Of a stretch of DNA of 64,000 bases, positions 1 to 7,487 are shown piece after piece. Origin of the DNA: Bacilli bacterium. GTDB lineage: Bacteria; Bacillota_I; Bacilli_A; RF39; UBA660. Every line of letters begins with the position of its first letter. The stretch's first letter is position 1. Below the pieces are notes generated by a model. That model did not search any database and had not been told where the DNA came from. It saw only the letters and a list, made by a program, of their open reading frames with translations. The DNA is taken from NCBI GenBank assembly GCA_017541885.1, contig JAFXYF010000013.1, forward strand, positions 1-64,000. The letters run 5' to 3'. The translations under genes were made by a program, and so were the position numbers.

Positions 1-114
1 ATACTCAACAACATCATCAGTATCTAATTTAAGATTTTTCTTAATTCTATCAATACCCATTTCGGTAGTGTGAACTTTATCTATATTATTAAATAATACT
101 TGTTTATCTTCCAT
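1..114 (-). CDS. DUF3781-like protein, N-terminal part only
   Basis: The reading frame opens at an ATG at 114 behind AGAGGAGA and runs off the left edge, giving 38 residues. The stretch HTTEMGIDRIKKNL followed by LDTDD resembles the start of small DUF3781 proteins as I remember them; no function is established for that family. The gene is divergent from the GIY-YIG gene and lies at the edge of the accessory region. Only the N-terminus is visible, so the family call rests on one short motif. Confidence 0.6.
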   Translation of the reverse strand, partial: MEDKQVLFNNIDKVHTTEMGIDRIKKNLKLDTDDVVEY

Positions 115-243
115 AAATATCTCCTCTACAAATTACTATTTATCTGTCAATATAATTATACCACAAAATCTAGCCATTTTATCATTGACATAGAGTTCGC
201 AATATTACTATTTTCCGAATATATTAGTCCCATTTTCTTGATA

Positions 244-252
244 TGATATAAT
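244..252 (+). promoter_or_regulatory. extended -10 promoter of the GIY-YIG gene
   Basis: TGA-TATAAT lies at 244-252, with no good -35 box upstream. Transcription would start near 259, leaving a leader of only about 16 bases before the ATG at 275. Confidence 0.45.
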
Positions 253-274
253 AATGAATTGAGAGGTTTTGCTT

Positions 275-1039
275 ATGGAAAAAATCAAACATTTTAATGT
301 AAATATTCAAAAAAACGAAAATAATCTATTAACTAGAGAAAACTATTGCAAACCTACTGATGAGTTAGATTATAAAGAAAAGAAAAATATAAAAAATCTT
401 AATGATTTTTATAAGTTGCATGGAAGAAAGCCTGGATTATTTCCTGTTCCTGATTATTATTTTAATATTCCAAATGAATTGTTTGCTGATGAAGAACACT
501 ATACTAAAGAATTTGTAGATAGTCATTATCAAAATTGTATGAAGAATTTCGATTTAAATATGAATTACTTCAATAGCTTAGACCATGACAAGTTTAATAT
601 TAGCCTTAACTCATTTGTAAAGAAAAATGGATTTAAAGAGGAATTCGACTTAAATAATCTAAATGAAGTAGAAGGTTTTTACATTATAGTGCTAGATAAG
701 TATAACCAAGTCTATATTGGAATGACAAATAACATAAAAAAAAGGATTCTTTCTCATTGGAGTAAGAAAAAACATTTTAGTAGATTAATTTCCGGTACAG
801 TTGATAATTCTATTTTATCAATTGATTCGTTTGGTGCATTAGATACTACTAGAATTTTTTACAAAAAACTTAATTGGTATAATGATATTAATAAACTTGA
901 AGAGAAATATATAGATTCATTTAATAGTAAATATGTTTTAAATAGAGTTAGTGGTGGCCTTAACGGAGAAACAGATTCAACCTTAAGAAATATGCAATTG
1001 ATTAGTAATAAAAGAAATCGTGAATTAAATAAAGGATAG
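275..1039 (+). CDS. GIY-YIG domain protein
   Basis: A 254-residue protein. The GIY-YIG nuclease core lies in the C-terminal half: GFYII and then VYIG about 16 residues later, followed by a basic helix (KKRILSHW). Further on, the segment EEKYIDSF contains the acidic residue expected of the catalytic site, and LNRVSGG ends the domain. The first 120 residues are polar and unmatched; I see no DNA-binding motif there. I chose the ATG at 275 because GAGAGG lies 8 bases upstream; the TTG at 269 has no suitable site. It could be a homing-type or element-borne endonuclease. It faces the relaxase fragment and shares a terminator with it. Confidence 0.75.
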   Translation: MEKIKHFNVNIQKNENNLLTRENYCKPTDELDYKEKKNIKNLNDFYKLHGRKPGLFPVPDYYFNIPNELFADEEHYTKEFVDSHYQNCMKNFDLNMNYFNSLDHDKFNISLNSFVKKNGFKEEFDLNNLNEVEGFYIIVLDKYNQVYIGMTNNIKKRILSHWSKKKHFSRLISGTVDNSILSIDSFGALDTTRIFYKKLNWYNDINKLEEKYIDSFNSKYVLNRVSGGLNGETDSTLRNMQLISNKRNRELNKG

Positions 1040-1060
1040 AACAAATCAGTTCTATCCTTT
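1031..1060. terminator. shared bidirectional terminator
   Basis: A perfect 12-bp stem (1031-1042 with 1049-1060) with a 6-base loop. The stop codons of both converging genes are TAG triplets inside the stem: TAG on the plus strand in the left arm, and TAG on the minus strand in the right arm. U-runs are short on both sides. Confidence 0.7.
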
Positions 1061-1585
1061 AATTTCTTTCCATACTTTTTTAGTTATTTCTTCACGTTTT
1101 TTATAAAACTTCTTTTCATTAAAGCTTTCATTACCAGTTGGAATAATGATCATATGGTTATGAATATTTTCTTTATTGCTATGTGTTACCATAACAGTGG
1201 TAAAAGTTAAAGGCCACATTTCTTCTTGAAATTTCACGCCTATATTATGAGCTTCATTAACTGTTACTGAACCTTTTGAAAAAGCTTGATAAACATGATA
1301 TGCACATGGAATTCTGTCATCAGAATTTTCAACCATTTTATCCATAAACCATTTTTCTTTTCCTTTTAATTCTTCATAACCTGATAAATCCCACAAGAAA
1401 TCTATTTCCATTTTTTCATTGTGAATATCATAGTTTTTAATAGAATTTCTACTTCTTTCTACATTAATGTAGAACTCAGTATTATCCTTGTCTTGTTCTA
1501 GGATTTCTTGTGGATTCTTTAAATAGTAATAAATTTTTAGCATTTCTTTTTTAGTTCTTATGGAGTGTACTGCAGTGGTGAACAT
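1052..1585 (-). CDS. MOBP-type relaxase N-terminal fragment
   Basis: A 177-residue protein matching the N-terminal half of MOBP relaxases. It begins in the usual way (AVHSIRTKKEML...YYLKNP). It carries the block AYHVYQAFSKGSVT, then the EAH segment, and the metal-binding motif ENIHNHMIIIP. Full family members continue well beyond this motif, whereas this protein stops about 25 residues after it, inside a terminator stem. It is therefore truncated, or a decayed relaxase that still has a promoter. The start at ATG 1585 follows AAGGAAG at 8 bases; an in-frame GTG at 1594 is less likely. It lies beside a complete MOBV relaxase, so it is probably not needed for mobilization of this element. Confidence 0.65.
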   Translation of the reverse strand: MFTTAVHSIRTKKEMLKIYYYLKNPQEILEQDKDNTEFYINVERSRNSIKNYDIHNEKMEIDFLWDLSGYEELKGKEKWFMDKMVENSDDRIPCAYHVYQAFSKGSVTVNEAHNIGVKFQEEMWPLTFTTVMVTHSNKENIHNHMIIIPTGNESFNEKKFYKKREEITKKVWKEIKG

Positions 1586-1610
1586 AAGTATCACTTCCTT
1601 TTAGTGAACT

Positions 1611-1638
1611 ATTATATAGATTTTTATATAATTTTCAA
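1611..1638 (-). promoter_or_regulatory. promoter of the MOBP fragment
   Basis: On the minus strand, TTGAAA and TATAAT are separated by 16 bases. The start would lie near 1604, about 20 bases before the ATG. Confidence 0.7.
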
Positions 1639-1644
1639 GTCTGA

Positions 1645-2016
1645 TTATTCATCTTCATTACGTACAACAATGATTTTTCCTGGAGGTAAATAATCTCCAA
1701 AATCAATTCCACGGTCAACTAAATTGCATACACATTCATCAATAGTTGGACCATCTTCAGCAAATTGCATATGAACTATATGACCATTCACTTTAATAAA
1801 ATATGGATTATATCCTTGATCTAAATACTTTAATATTCTTTCTAAAGGTGTTTTAGTTCCACTTAAATCCAAGTCTTTAATATCTGGAATACTATCCTTA
1901 TCAATTGTTTCTAAAGTTTCTTCTCTACATTCAAAGTAGTAGTCTAAAATCTTTGTTAAATTGTATTTTCTTTTTAATCTTTTATATTCTTTTTCATCTA
2001 TACTATAATCTTTCAT
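1645..2016 (-). CDS. small DUF6870-like accessory protein
   Basis: A 123-residue soluble protein. The central and C-terminal part, with a PDIKDLDLS segment, a Leu-Glu-Arg helix, then NPYFIKVNGHIVHMQF and the acidic TIDEC stretch, resembles DUF6870 proteins common on Firmicute conjugative elements. The match is from memory and is moderate. The start at ATG 2016 is set by AAAGGA 9 bases upstream, and the gene overlaps the end of the MOBV relaxase by 14 bases, so it is co-transcribed with it. The role is unknown; association with mobilization is inferred from position only. Confidence 0.55.
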   Translation of the reverse strand: MKDYSIDEKEYKRLKRKYNLTKILDYYFECREETLETIDKDSIPDIKDLDLSGTKTPLERILKYLDQGYNPYFIKVNGHIVHMQFAEDGPTIDECVCNLVDRGIDFGDYLPPGKIIVVRNEDE

Positions 2017-3328
2017 TTCTATCATTCCTTTCAATATAATTTTTATCTTTTAGTGGTGTTCCATGTTTTATATGGTTATATTCTTTTAAACTTAATATTT
2101 GTTTATCAACTAATCTATCAACAAGTTCTGTGAAAAAAGGATCATCTTTTATTAACACCATATTGGTTAAGAATAAAATTAATGTTGTCCAAGATTCAAC
2201 AGCTCCTGCAATTGCTTTCATTGCTTCTTCTAGATTTTTTTCTAGATTTGTTGATGGCCCTGTTAAAGTTTTAACGTTTGATACAATAAAGAATAATGTC
2301 TCTATAACTGCATTGTAATCATCCATAGTTGTTATTAATCCATTTGTCTTTTGCATGTTCTTTGTTGTATCCATTACTTTTTTGTTGTAAGTCATAAGTT
2401 CTTTAATTTGCTCATTTGTTATTTCGTATTTGTCATCAAAAGTTGGTTTCATTGTGATATTAAATAGAGTGTTTTTAATTCTATTTGAATCATTACTAAG
2501 CTCATATGATTTATCAACCAGCTCACTAATTCTATTTTCATTTTGTTTTAAATTTCTTTTGATGTAATCATAGTTTTTCATTTTTGCTACTGGAATATCT
2601 TCATTTCTTCCAACTTTTTTATCTACTAAAGTGAAGTTAACTTGATAAGTTTCATTAAATTCTTTGATACATTTTTCTCTCATAGTGTCCTGAATTTCTA
2701 CTAATCTTTCTTTCGTAAAAACTTGTGTCTTTGCTACTTGTTTTTTCATTCCGTTTTTAAATCCATCTTTAATAGGTACACCAATAATGTGCATATGTGG
2801 TGACTTTTCATCAAGATGAACTACTGCTACAGCAATCTTAAATTCTGGTACAAGTTCTTCTAAATCTTTTATTTGTTGTTTATAAACATCAACCATTTTT
2901 AACTTATCTTCAAAGCTTTGTGCTTTCCAATATACTTGATTTCCTAATTCAATTATGAATTCACAAGCAATGTCTCTTTGAGTATTTTCTGATACATGAA
3001 GTAGGTAATTATCTATCTTTCTATCATCTCTAGTTTGCTTATTATTGTATTCAATTCTTGCTTCTTCAAACTCATTTTGATAGATACTTTTGACATGATT
3101 TGTTGCTGTTTCTTTGTCTTGAGATTCACCAATTATCATTACAATATTTTCATTATTATATTCTTCTAATCTTAAATCGTGCTTCAATGCGTGACCCAAT
3201 TGATTCAAATTTTGGATAGCATTATTTGCATAAGATGTAGTTCCACTTAAACTATTTTTTGCCGCTCTCCTTGCTTTTTTTGTTTTGTTCCCATCATTAC
3301 CTAAATGACATGAATAAGATAGTTCCAT
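2003..3328 (-). CDS. MOBV (Mob/Pre) family relaxase
   Basis: A 441-residue plasmid-mobilization relaxase. Residues 160-190 hold the MOBV signature HLDEKSPHMHIIGVP (HxDE...PHxH), the three-histidine metal site. The N-terminus SYSCHLGNDGNKTKKA is the usual substrate-contact region. The C-terminal half is mostly helical and polar. The enzyme nicks oriT and attaches to the transferred strand; the nicked site is expected in the hairpin-rich DNA directly upstream (3329-3530). It has a strong AGGAGG site 4 bases from the ATG. A small DUF6870-like gene overlaps its end. Transfer would rely on a conjugation apparatus supplied in trans, as no type IV secretion gene is visible. Confidence 0.88.
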   Translation of the reverse strand: MELSYSCHLGNDGNKTKKARRAAKNSLSGTTSYANNAIQNLNQLGHALKHDLRLEEYNNENIVMIIGESQDKETATNHVKSIYQNEFEEARIEYNNKQTRDDRKIDNYLLHVSENTQRDIACEFIIELGNQVYWKAQSFEDKLKMVDVYKQQIKDLEELVPEFKIAVAVVHLDEKSPHMHIIGVPIKDGFKNGMKKQVAKTQVFTKERLVEIQDTMREKCIKEFNETYQVNFTLVDKKVGRNEDIPVAKMKNYDYIKRNLKQNENRISELVDKSYELSNDSNRIKNTLFNITMKPTFDDKYEITNEQIKELMTYNKKVMDTTKNMQKTNGLITTMDDYNAVIETLFFIVSNVKTLTGPSTNLEKNLEEAMKAIAGAVESWTTLILFLTNMVLIKDDPFFTELVDRLVDKQILSLKEYNHIKHGTPLKDKNYIERNDRNERL

Positions 3329-3382
3329 TTAACCTCCTGGATTGACCTTTTAACTTTAGGCAAAAGTCATAACGCCCTATGG

Positions 3383-3520
3383 GTTTTGACATGCTATCAA
3401 AACACCGGCGAACTCTTACGAGTTGAATCATATTTGAAATAACTCAAATATGATATCTAACAACTACTCCAAAACGTGAAGTAGTTATTGGATGGTTATG
3501 AATAATGCAGAAGCATTATT
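3383..3520. other. candidate origin of transfer with stacked inverted repeats
   Basis: The gap between the recombinase and the relaxase holds five inverted repeats: 3383-3403 (7-bp arms gttttga/tcaaaac), 3411-3424 (5-bp arms), 3427-3454 (perfect 11-bp arms, 6-base loop), 3462-3486 (7-bp arms) and 3501-3520 (perfect 8-bp arms, 4-base loop). MOBV relaxases act next to inverted repeats just upstream of their own gene, so this is the natural oriT. The nick position cannot be read with confidence. Parts may instead serve the recombinase or a terminator. Confidence 0.5.
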
Positions 3521-3530
3521 GCTTATGACT

Positions 3531-5336
3531 TTATGCCAATATTTCTTCTGGGAAGAGTGGTAATCTAGGTATTAGGATAATCTTGTCAACGAGAGTTTTA
3601 TTTTCGATTAGTGGTCTTTCAATCACACCTGCAAAATTATTATGATAATTTATTTGTTCAAAGATATTTATCATTTCTTTTTTAGAGTATGTTTGATTTT
3701 CTAATTTTGTTTTTGAAAATATTTTGTAATCTTTTTCTAGTTCTGGCAACTCTGAAATATCAACTTGTCCTTCATAATGAAAACCGAAGTTATTGTCTTT
3801 TAGAATTGTATATAAGTATTCAATATATTCTTTAGTATTTTGATTTATAAATTGTTCTGTAAATTTAATATTTTTTATTGTAATGTTGTAGAACTCATCT
3901 CTTTCAATTTCTATAACTGAAATACAATCATGTATTATTCTTTTTCGAGATTCTTCATTAATTGCTTTCCACATATCTGATAATGCAAGTTTGTTTGGAA
4001 ATTCCACATATTCTCCGTTAATATTGCCGTTATATTTTTTTATAATATCGACAATATATTCTTTAGCAATGTTTTCTGGATCCAAACTACTTTTTTGTTT
4101 TCTTAAACTATCAATATCTTTTTTTAATTTATCATTTCTCTTGTTAATGGCTTCAACATTTATATTTGATTCTAAATATAAATCTACCAAACGTTTTTCT
4201 TGTTCTTCCAATTTACTAATTGCTTTATCAATTTTATCAATTTCTTTATTAGTTGAAGTATTTGCAATCATTATTTGTTTATCCATTCCGTTCATGTATG
4301 CAGTTAACTCATCTAATACTCTGATAAGTGCTTTTTCTATTTTTCCACAATTATAATGATAACCATATCCCTCACATTTTGTATTCTTACATCTTAGATG
4401 AAAATAAACTTTTCTTTTTCCATTTTCATCTTTATATGATTCGGAAACAGAAAGAATTTCATCACACAAAGGACATTTAACAATCCCATTGAATAGGTGA
4501 ACATATTGGCCATAATTACCATGTTTATTTCTAACTATAGTTCTTCTTGTTCCATACCACATATTTTGATCAACAATTGGTTCACAATAATCTTCAACTA
4601 CTAAAATATCTTTTGCTTTTCTTTTGTATTTTCCAAATTCAAAAATACCAATATAAATTTTGTTGTTAAGAATTTTTCCAACTCTATCAGTTCTCCAAAC
4701 TCCAGTCTTTGTATTTAGATAAGCATGTTCTTTGTTTAATATTTTTGCAATATTGTTCATTGAATTTCCTTCATAGCATAATTGAAAGACTCTTCTTACT
4801 GAATTGGCTTCAAGTTCATTTATTTCTAAATGACCAGTTTCTTTATTTCGAGTATATCCAAATGGTGCTTTAGCTGGATGTACTTTTTCAAGTGCCATTT
4901 CATCTAATGCTCTCTTAGTTCTAGCTCCGATCTCCTTTCTTTCACGTTGCCCAAAAACTAGATTCATTCCAAACATCATTTCACCATTGGCAGTTGAAAT
5001 ATCATAAGGTTCTAATATGAGTTCTATTTTAACATCATTTTCCTCACAATATTTTAAGAGCCAAAAACCATCGAAATTGTCTCTTGATAGTCTGTCAGTT
5101 TTAACAGCTACAATACAATCTAGCTTATGGTCGTTAATATCTTTAAGAAGTTTTTGCATAGCAGGGCGCATTAAAGTTTTTCCTGAGTGTCCAGCATCGT
5201 CGTACACACCAATAATTTCATAATTGTTCTTCTCACAATATTCTTTTATCATTCTCATTTGAGAATCAATTGAATAACCATTATCTCTTTGATCATCAGT
5301 TGATACTCTAACGTATATTCCGGCTCTAATACTCAT
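3531..5336 (-). CDS. large serine recombinase (integrase)
   Basis: A 601-residue large serine recombinase. The catalytic resolvase domain fills about residues 1-150: YVRVSTDDQ with the nucleophilic Ser, then VKTDRLSRD. The 'recombinase' DNA-binding domain follows (APFGYTRNKETG, about 160-260). A zinc ribbon has Cys pairs in CPLC and CKNTKCEGYG, and a coiled coil lies around 370-420. This is the layout of Tn4451/TndX-type integrases. The ATG at 5336 is chosen because AAAGGATG lies about 9 bases upstream; an upstream ATG is less well placed. It integrates and excises the element at attP/attB. It reads in the same direction as the relaxase. Confidence 0.92.
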   Translation of the reverse strand: MSIRAGIYVRVSTDDQRDNGYSIDSQMRMIKEYCEKNNYEIIGVYDDAGHSGKTLMRPAMQKLLKDINDHKLDCIVAVKTDRLSRDNFDGFWLLKYCEENDVKIELILEPYDISTANGEMMFGMNLVFGQRERKEIGARTKRALDEMALEKVHPAKAPFGYTRNKETGHLEINELEANSVRRVFQLCYEGNSMNNIAKILNKEHAYLNTKTGVWRTDRVGKILNNKIYIGIFEFGKYKRKAKDILVVEDYCEPIVDQNMWYGTRRTIVRNKHGNYGQYVHLFNGIVKCPLCDEILSVSESYKDENGKRKVYFHLRCKNTKCEGYGYHYNCGKIEKALIRVLDELTAYMNGMDKQIMIANTSTNKEIDKIDKAISKLEEQEKRLVDLYLESNINVEAINKRNDKLKKDIDSLRKQKSSLDPENIAKEYIVDIIKKYNGNINGEYVEFPNKLALSDMWKAINEESRKRIIHDCISVIEIERDEFYNITIKNIKFTEQFINQNTKEYIEYLYTILKDNNFGFHYEGQVDISELPELEKDYKIFSKTKLENQTYSKKEMINIFEQINYHNNFAGVIERPLIENKTLVDKIILIPRLPLFPEEILA

Positions 5337-5402
5337 TACATCACATCCTTTCATTTAATTATTTTTATTACATCGTCGAGGGAGGACACTTTCCGCTCTC
5401 GC

Positions 5403-5439
5403 ACTAAAAAAGGACATTGGCTTTTAAACCAATGTCCTT
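5403..5439 (-). terminator. terminator downstream of the 94-residue gene
   Basis: A perfect 11-bp stem (5410-5420 with 5429-5439), 8-base loop, then a six-T run on the minus strand. It separates the small gene at 5539 from the recombinase. Confidence 0.85.
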
Positions 5440-5538
5440 AAATAATCAATGTAATAAATTTTTCTTTTCAATCTCATTTGCAAACACCCCTCAATGCAAA
5501 CATATTCTTTAAGATTAATTACATTTTATCAAATTATT

Positions 5539-5823
5539 TTATTTTGTCAACTGGCTTAAAAACTTCTTTATTTCTCTTAATGAGTATTTTTGATTTTCTT
5601 CTTCGATAATATAAGGTTTATTGTTAATATCGTTTACTCTATATTCAAGTATAGTAGTTTGAACTGGCTTATAAATAATATATTGAACTGGAAATATCAT
5701 CTTAACATTTGTTCCTTCAAGTATCTTTACAGCGCCATTAACGACCTTATAATCAGTTTTTTGTAGAAGAACGAGTATTTCTTCATTTGGCTTAATTCGT
5801 TCCTCTAGTTTGAAATTAAGCAT
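5539..5823 (-). CDS. hypothetical 94-residue protein
   Basis: I do not recognise this protein. It is soluble, with no signal peptide or membrane segment. It looks like a small beta-rich domain (about residues 15-75: EEILVLLQ, AVKILEG, VKMIFPVQYIIY) followed by a short basic helix at the C-terminus. The ATG at 5823 follows a strong AAAGGAGGG at 8 bases; the longer upstream frame lacks a site. It has its own terminator and lies between tRNA-Gly and the mobile element, so it could be a host gene or the last element gene. Confidence 0.6.
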   Translation of the reverse strand: MLNFKLEERIKPNEEILVLLQKTDYKVVNGAVKILEGTNVKMIFPVQYIIYKPVQTTILEYRVNDINNKPYIIEEENQKYSLREIKKFLSQLTK

Positions 5824-5924
5824 CAAAAAAGCCCTCCTTTCTACAAAGAAGAGCCTTTTAAACCCAGTATTTTCAATAGAAAATAAAAAGTTACGATACA
5901 AAGTACCGTAACCAAATTACTTAA

Positions 5925-5998
5925 TGGAGCGGATGAGGAGAATCGAACTCCCGTAGTCAGCTTGGAAGGCTGGGGTTCTACCATTAAACTACATCCGC
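5925..5998 (-). tRNA. tRNA-Gly (anticodon UCC)
   Basis: A full cloverleaf can be read on the minus strand. The 7-bp acceptor stem pairs 5992-5998 with 5929-5935. The anticodon loop CTTCCAA gives UCC, the T arm contains GTTCGATTC, and the 3' end is encoded as T-CCA (5925-5928). It stands alone, with a consensus promoter at 6063-6090 and a leader of about 58 bases. A short 10-bp imperfect hairpin lies downstream at about 5890-5912. Confidence 0.95.
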
Positions 5999-6013
5999 AT
6001 ATATTTTAATCAA

Positions 6014-6043
6014 CCCAGCCTTTCCGATAGCTAAGGTCGACTA
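6014..6043 (-). repeat. tRNA-Gly leader complementary to the anticodon arm
   Basis: Within the predicted pre-tRNA leader, 6014-6022 is the perfect inverted copy of 5966-5974 (aaggctggg) in the anticodon arm. The flanking words agct (6029-6032) and gacta (6039-6043) also match the inverse of 5959-5962 and 5954-5958, with small insertions between. The leader could therefore pair with the mature tRNA's anticodon side. Confidence 0.55.
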
Positions 6044-6062
6044 AATAAAGTAGACATATTTA

Positions 6063-6090
6063 ATTATACTAAAAAATAACGTATTGTCAA
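6063..6090 (-). promoter_or_regulatory. consensus promoter of tRNA-Gly
   Basis: Perfect TTGACA and perfect TATAAT on the minus strand with 16-base spacing. The start would be near 6056. Confidence 0.9.
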
Positions 6091-6108
6091 CACTTTTTTA
6101 AAGAAAAA

Positions 6109-6128
6109 GAGCAGTAAATTTACTGCTC
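6109..6128 (-). terminator. terminator of the GNAT-ispH unit
   Basis: A 20-base perfect palindrome centred on the stop codon of the acetyltransferase gene, followed on the minus strand by TTTTTCTTT. Confidence 0.8.
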
Positions 6129-6605
6129 TAACTTTTTAATTACACGATGCATTCTGTTATGATAGCCTTCTCTAGCATAAAAATTGATAGCATTTTTATT
6201 GTATGCAAAGACATCAATTCCAATATATTCGCATCCTTTATCTTTGAAGTATGATTCCAACTTATCCATTAATTTATGACCTATACCTTTGCTGCGGATG
6301 TCTTTTGAAACTATTAATTCAATTACTTCTCCTGCTTTTGGACATTTATAGTCTAAATAATCATATGGTTCATATGGTCTTATTCCACCAATAATTGCCC
6401 CTACTACTTTATTATCTTCTATTGCTAGATAACATATACCTTCGTTATCATATGCTTCTTTAAGACTTAATATAGCCATTTTTTCCCAATATTCTGGATG
6501 AAGTTGATCTAACTCATCTTCATCTATTGAAATTATATATTCTTCTAACTCTGTTAATAAGTCTCTTACATCATTCAAATATTTTTCTTCATATTCTATT
6601 ATCAT
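6120..6605 (-). CDS. GNAT family N-acetyltransferase
   Basis: A 161-residue single-domain GNAT. The acetyl-CoA binding loop is RSKGIGHKLMD (about residues 105-115), preceded by the beta4 strand GEVIELIVSKD and followed by the typical ending YAREGYHNR. The substrate cannot be predicted. It starts one base after the ispH stop region (the genes are 1 base apart), so it is co-transcribed with ispH and lies last in that unit. Its stop codon is inside the terminator palindrome. Confidence 0.88.
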   Translation of the reverse strand: MIIEYEEKYLNDVRDLLTELEEYIISIDEDELDQLHPEYWEKMAILSLKEAYDNEGICYLAIEDNKVVGAIIGGIRPYEPYDYLDYKCPKAGEVIELIVSKDIRSKGIGHKLMDKLESYFKDKGCEYIGIDVFAYNKNAINFYAREGYHNRMHRVIKKLEQ

Positions 6606-6606
6606 T

Positions 6607-7458
6607 TTATCTTCCTTCCAAATAATCTATTATTTCTTTTACAACGATCTCTGGAGTAGAAGCTCCTGCCATTATTCCTACTTTACATGTATCTTCTATT
6701 TTTACATCTTGTAAATCAGATGTATCTTGTACTAGATATACGCGATTACAGTTTTCTTTAGAAATTACTTCTAATTCTTTTGTATTAGAGCTTTTCTTTC
6801 CACCTACTATAATCATTACATCTACATTTTTTGACAATTCTCTTGTTTCTTCTTGACGATTACTTGTCGCATCGCAAATTGTCTTATCGACAATTATTTC
6901 ATCTGTAAATACTTTATTAATAGCGTCAATTAGTAAATCAAATTTATCACTATTAAAGGTTGTTTGTGATACTATGTATAGTTTGTTTTTATTTGATTTT
7001 TTATAAATATCTAGAAATTCATTTATATCTTCTTCATTTTCTAAGATATATGAATCATCTCCTGAGAAGCTTTGTACTCCCAAAGTTTCTGGATGATTCT
7101 TCTTACCTATTATTATTATAAAATAATCATCCATTTTATTATTTATTTTAGTACGAATTGCTTTTATCTTACCGCATGTTAGATCAAGTAATTCTATACC
7201 TTTTTCTTCTGCTCTATCATATGTTGATTTAATTTCTCCGTGAGCTCTTATAATGACTTTAGAATTATCTTCAGCATCTTCTATAGAAGAAATAGTTTTC
7301 ATACCTTTCTTTTCTAAATCTTCTATTACTCTTTCATTATGTACTAATTCTCCTAAACAATAGATTGATTGATTTGAATCTACTGCTTCATTTGCTTTTT
7401 CAACAGTATATCTAACTCCATTACAAAAGCCACTATATTTTCCTACTATTATTTCCAT
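6607..7458 (-). CDS. ispH: 4-hydroxy-3-methylbut-2-enyl diphosphate reductase
   Basis: A 283-residue protein of the usual family length. It performs the last step of the MEP pathway, giving IPP and DMAPP with a 4Fe-4S cluster. The three cluster cysteines are visible: GFCNGV (about residue 12), LTCGKIK (about 95) and TICDATSNRQ (about 195). Substrate residues appear in GELVHN, RAHGE and NHPET. The second cysteine motif reads DLTCGK rather than the common DATCP, a sequence variation without loss of the ligand. It implies that this organism makes isoprenoids, including undecaprenyl phosphate for the glycan genes, by the MEP route. The downstream GNAT gene follows at one base. Confidence 0.93.
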   Translation of the reverse strand: MEIIVGKYSGFCNGVRYTVEKANEAVDSNQSIYCLGELVHNERVIEDLEKKGMKTISSIEDAEDNSKVIIRAHGEIKSTYDRAEEKGIELLDLTCGKIKAIRTKINNKMDDYFIIIIGKKNHPETLGVQSFSGDDSYILENEEDINEFLDIYKKSNKNKLYIVSQTTFNSDKFDLLIDAINKVFTDEIIVDKTICDATSNRQEETRELSKNVDVMIIVGGKKSSNTKELEVISKENCNRVYLVQDTSDLQDVKIEDTCKVGIMAGASTPEIVVKEIIDYLEGR

Positions 7459-7487
7459 AGCATCATCTTCTTTCCATATTATTCGTT

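Larger units (their letters stand above)
1052..5403. mobile_element. probable integrative and mobilizable element, ends not defined
   Basis: A MOBV relaxase, an adjacent oriT candidate, a small relaxase-linked gene and a large serine recombinase lie together on one strand. No conjugation or replication genes are seen, so the element would be mobilizable rather than self-transferring. The left limit is uncertain: the MOBP fragment, the GIY-YIG gene and the DUF3781 gene may belong to it. The right limit is probably near the G+C-rich patch at 5373-5403, just upstream of the recombinase start. Confidence 0.55.

Noticed and set aside
5886-5914. Hairpin after tRNA-Gly as a terminator
   Set aside because: The stem has a G-U pair and no proper T-run on the minus strand. 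Possible but not listed as a terminator.
5929-5998. tRNA-Gly as the attachment site of the element
   Set aside because: Large serine recombinases seldom use tRNA genes, and no second copy of the tRNA 3' end is seen at the other side.
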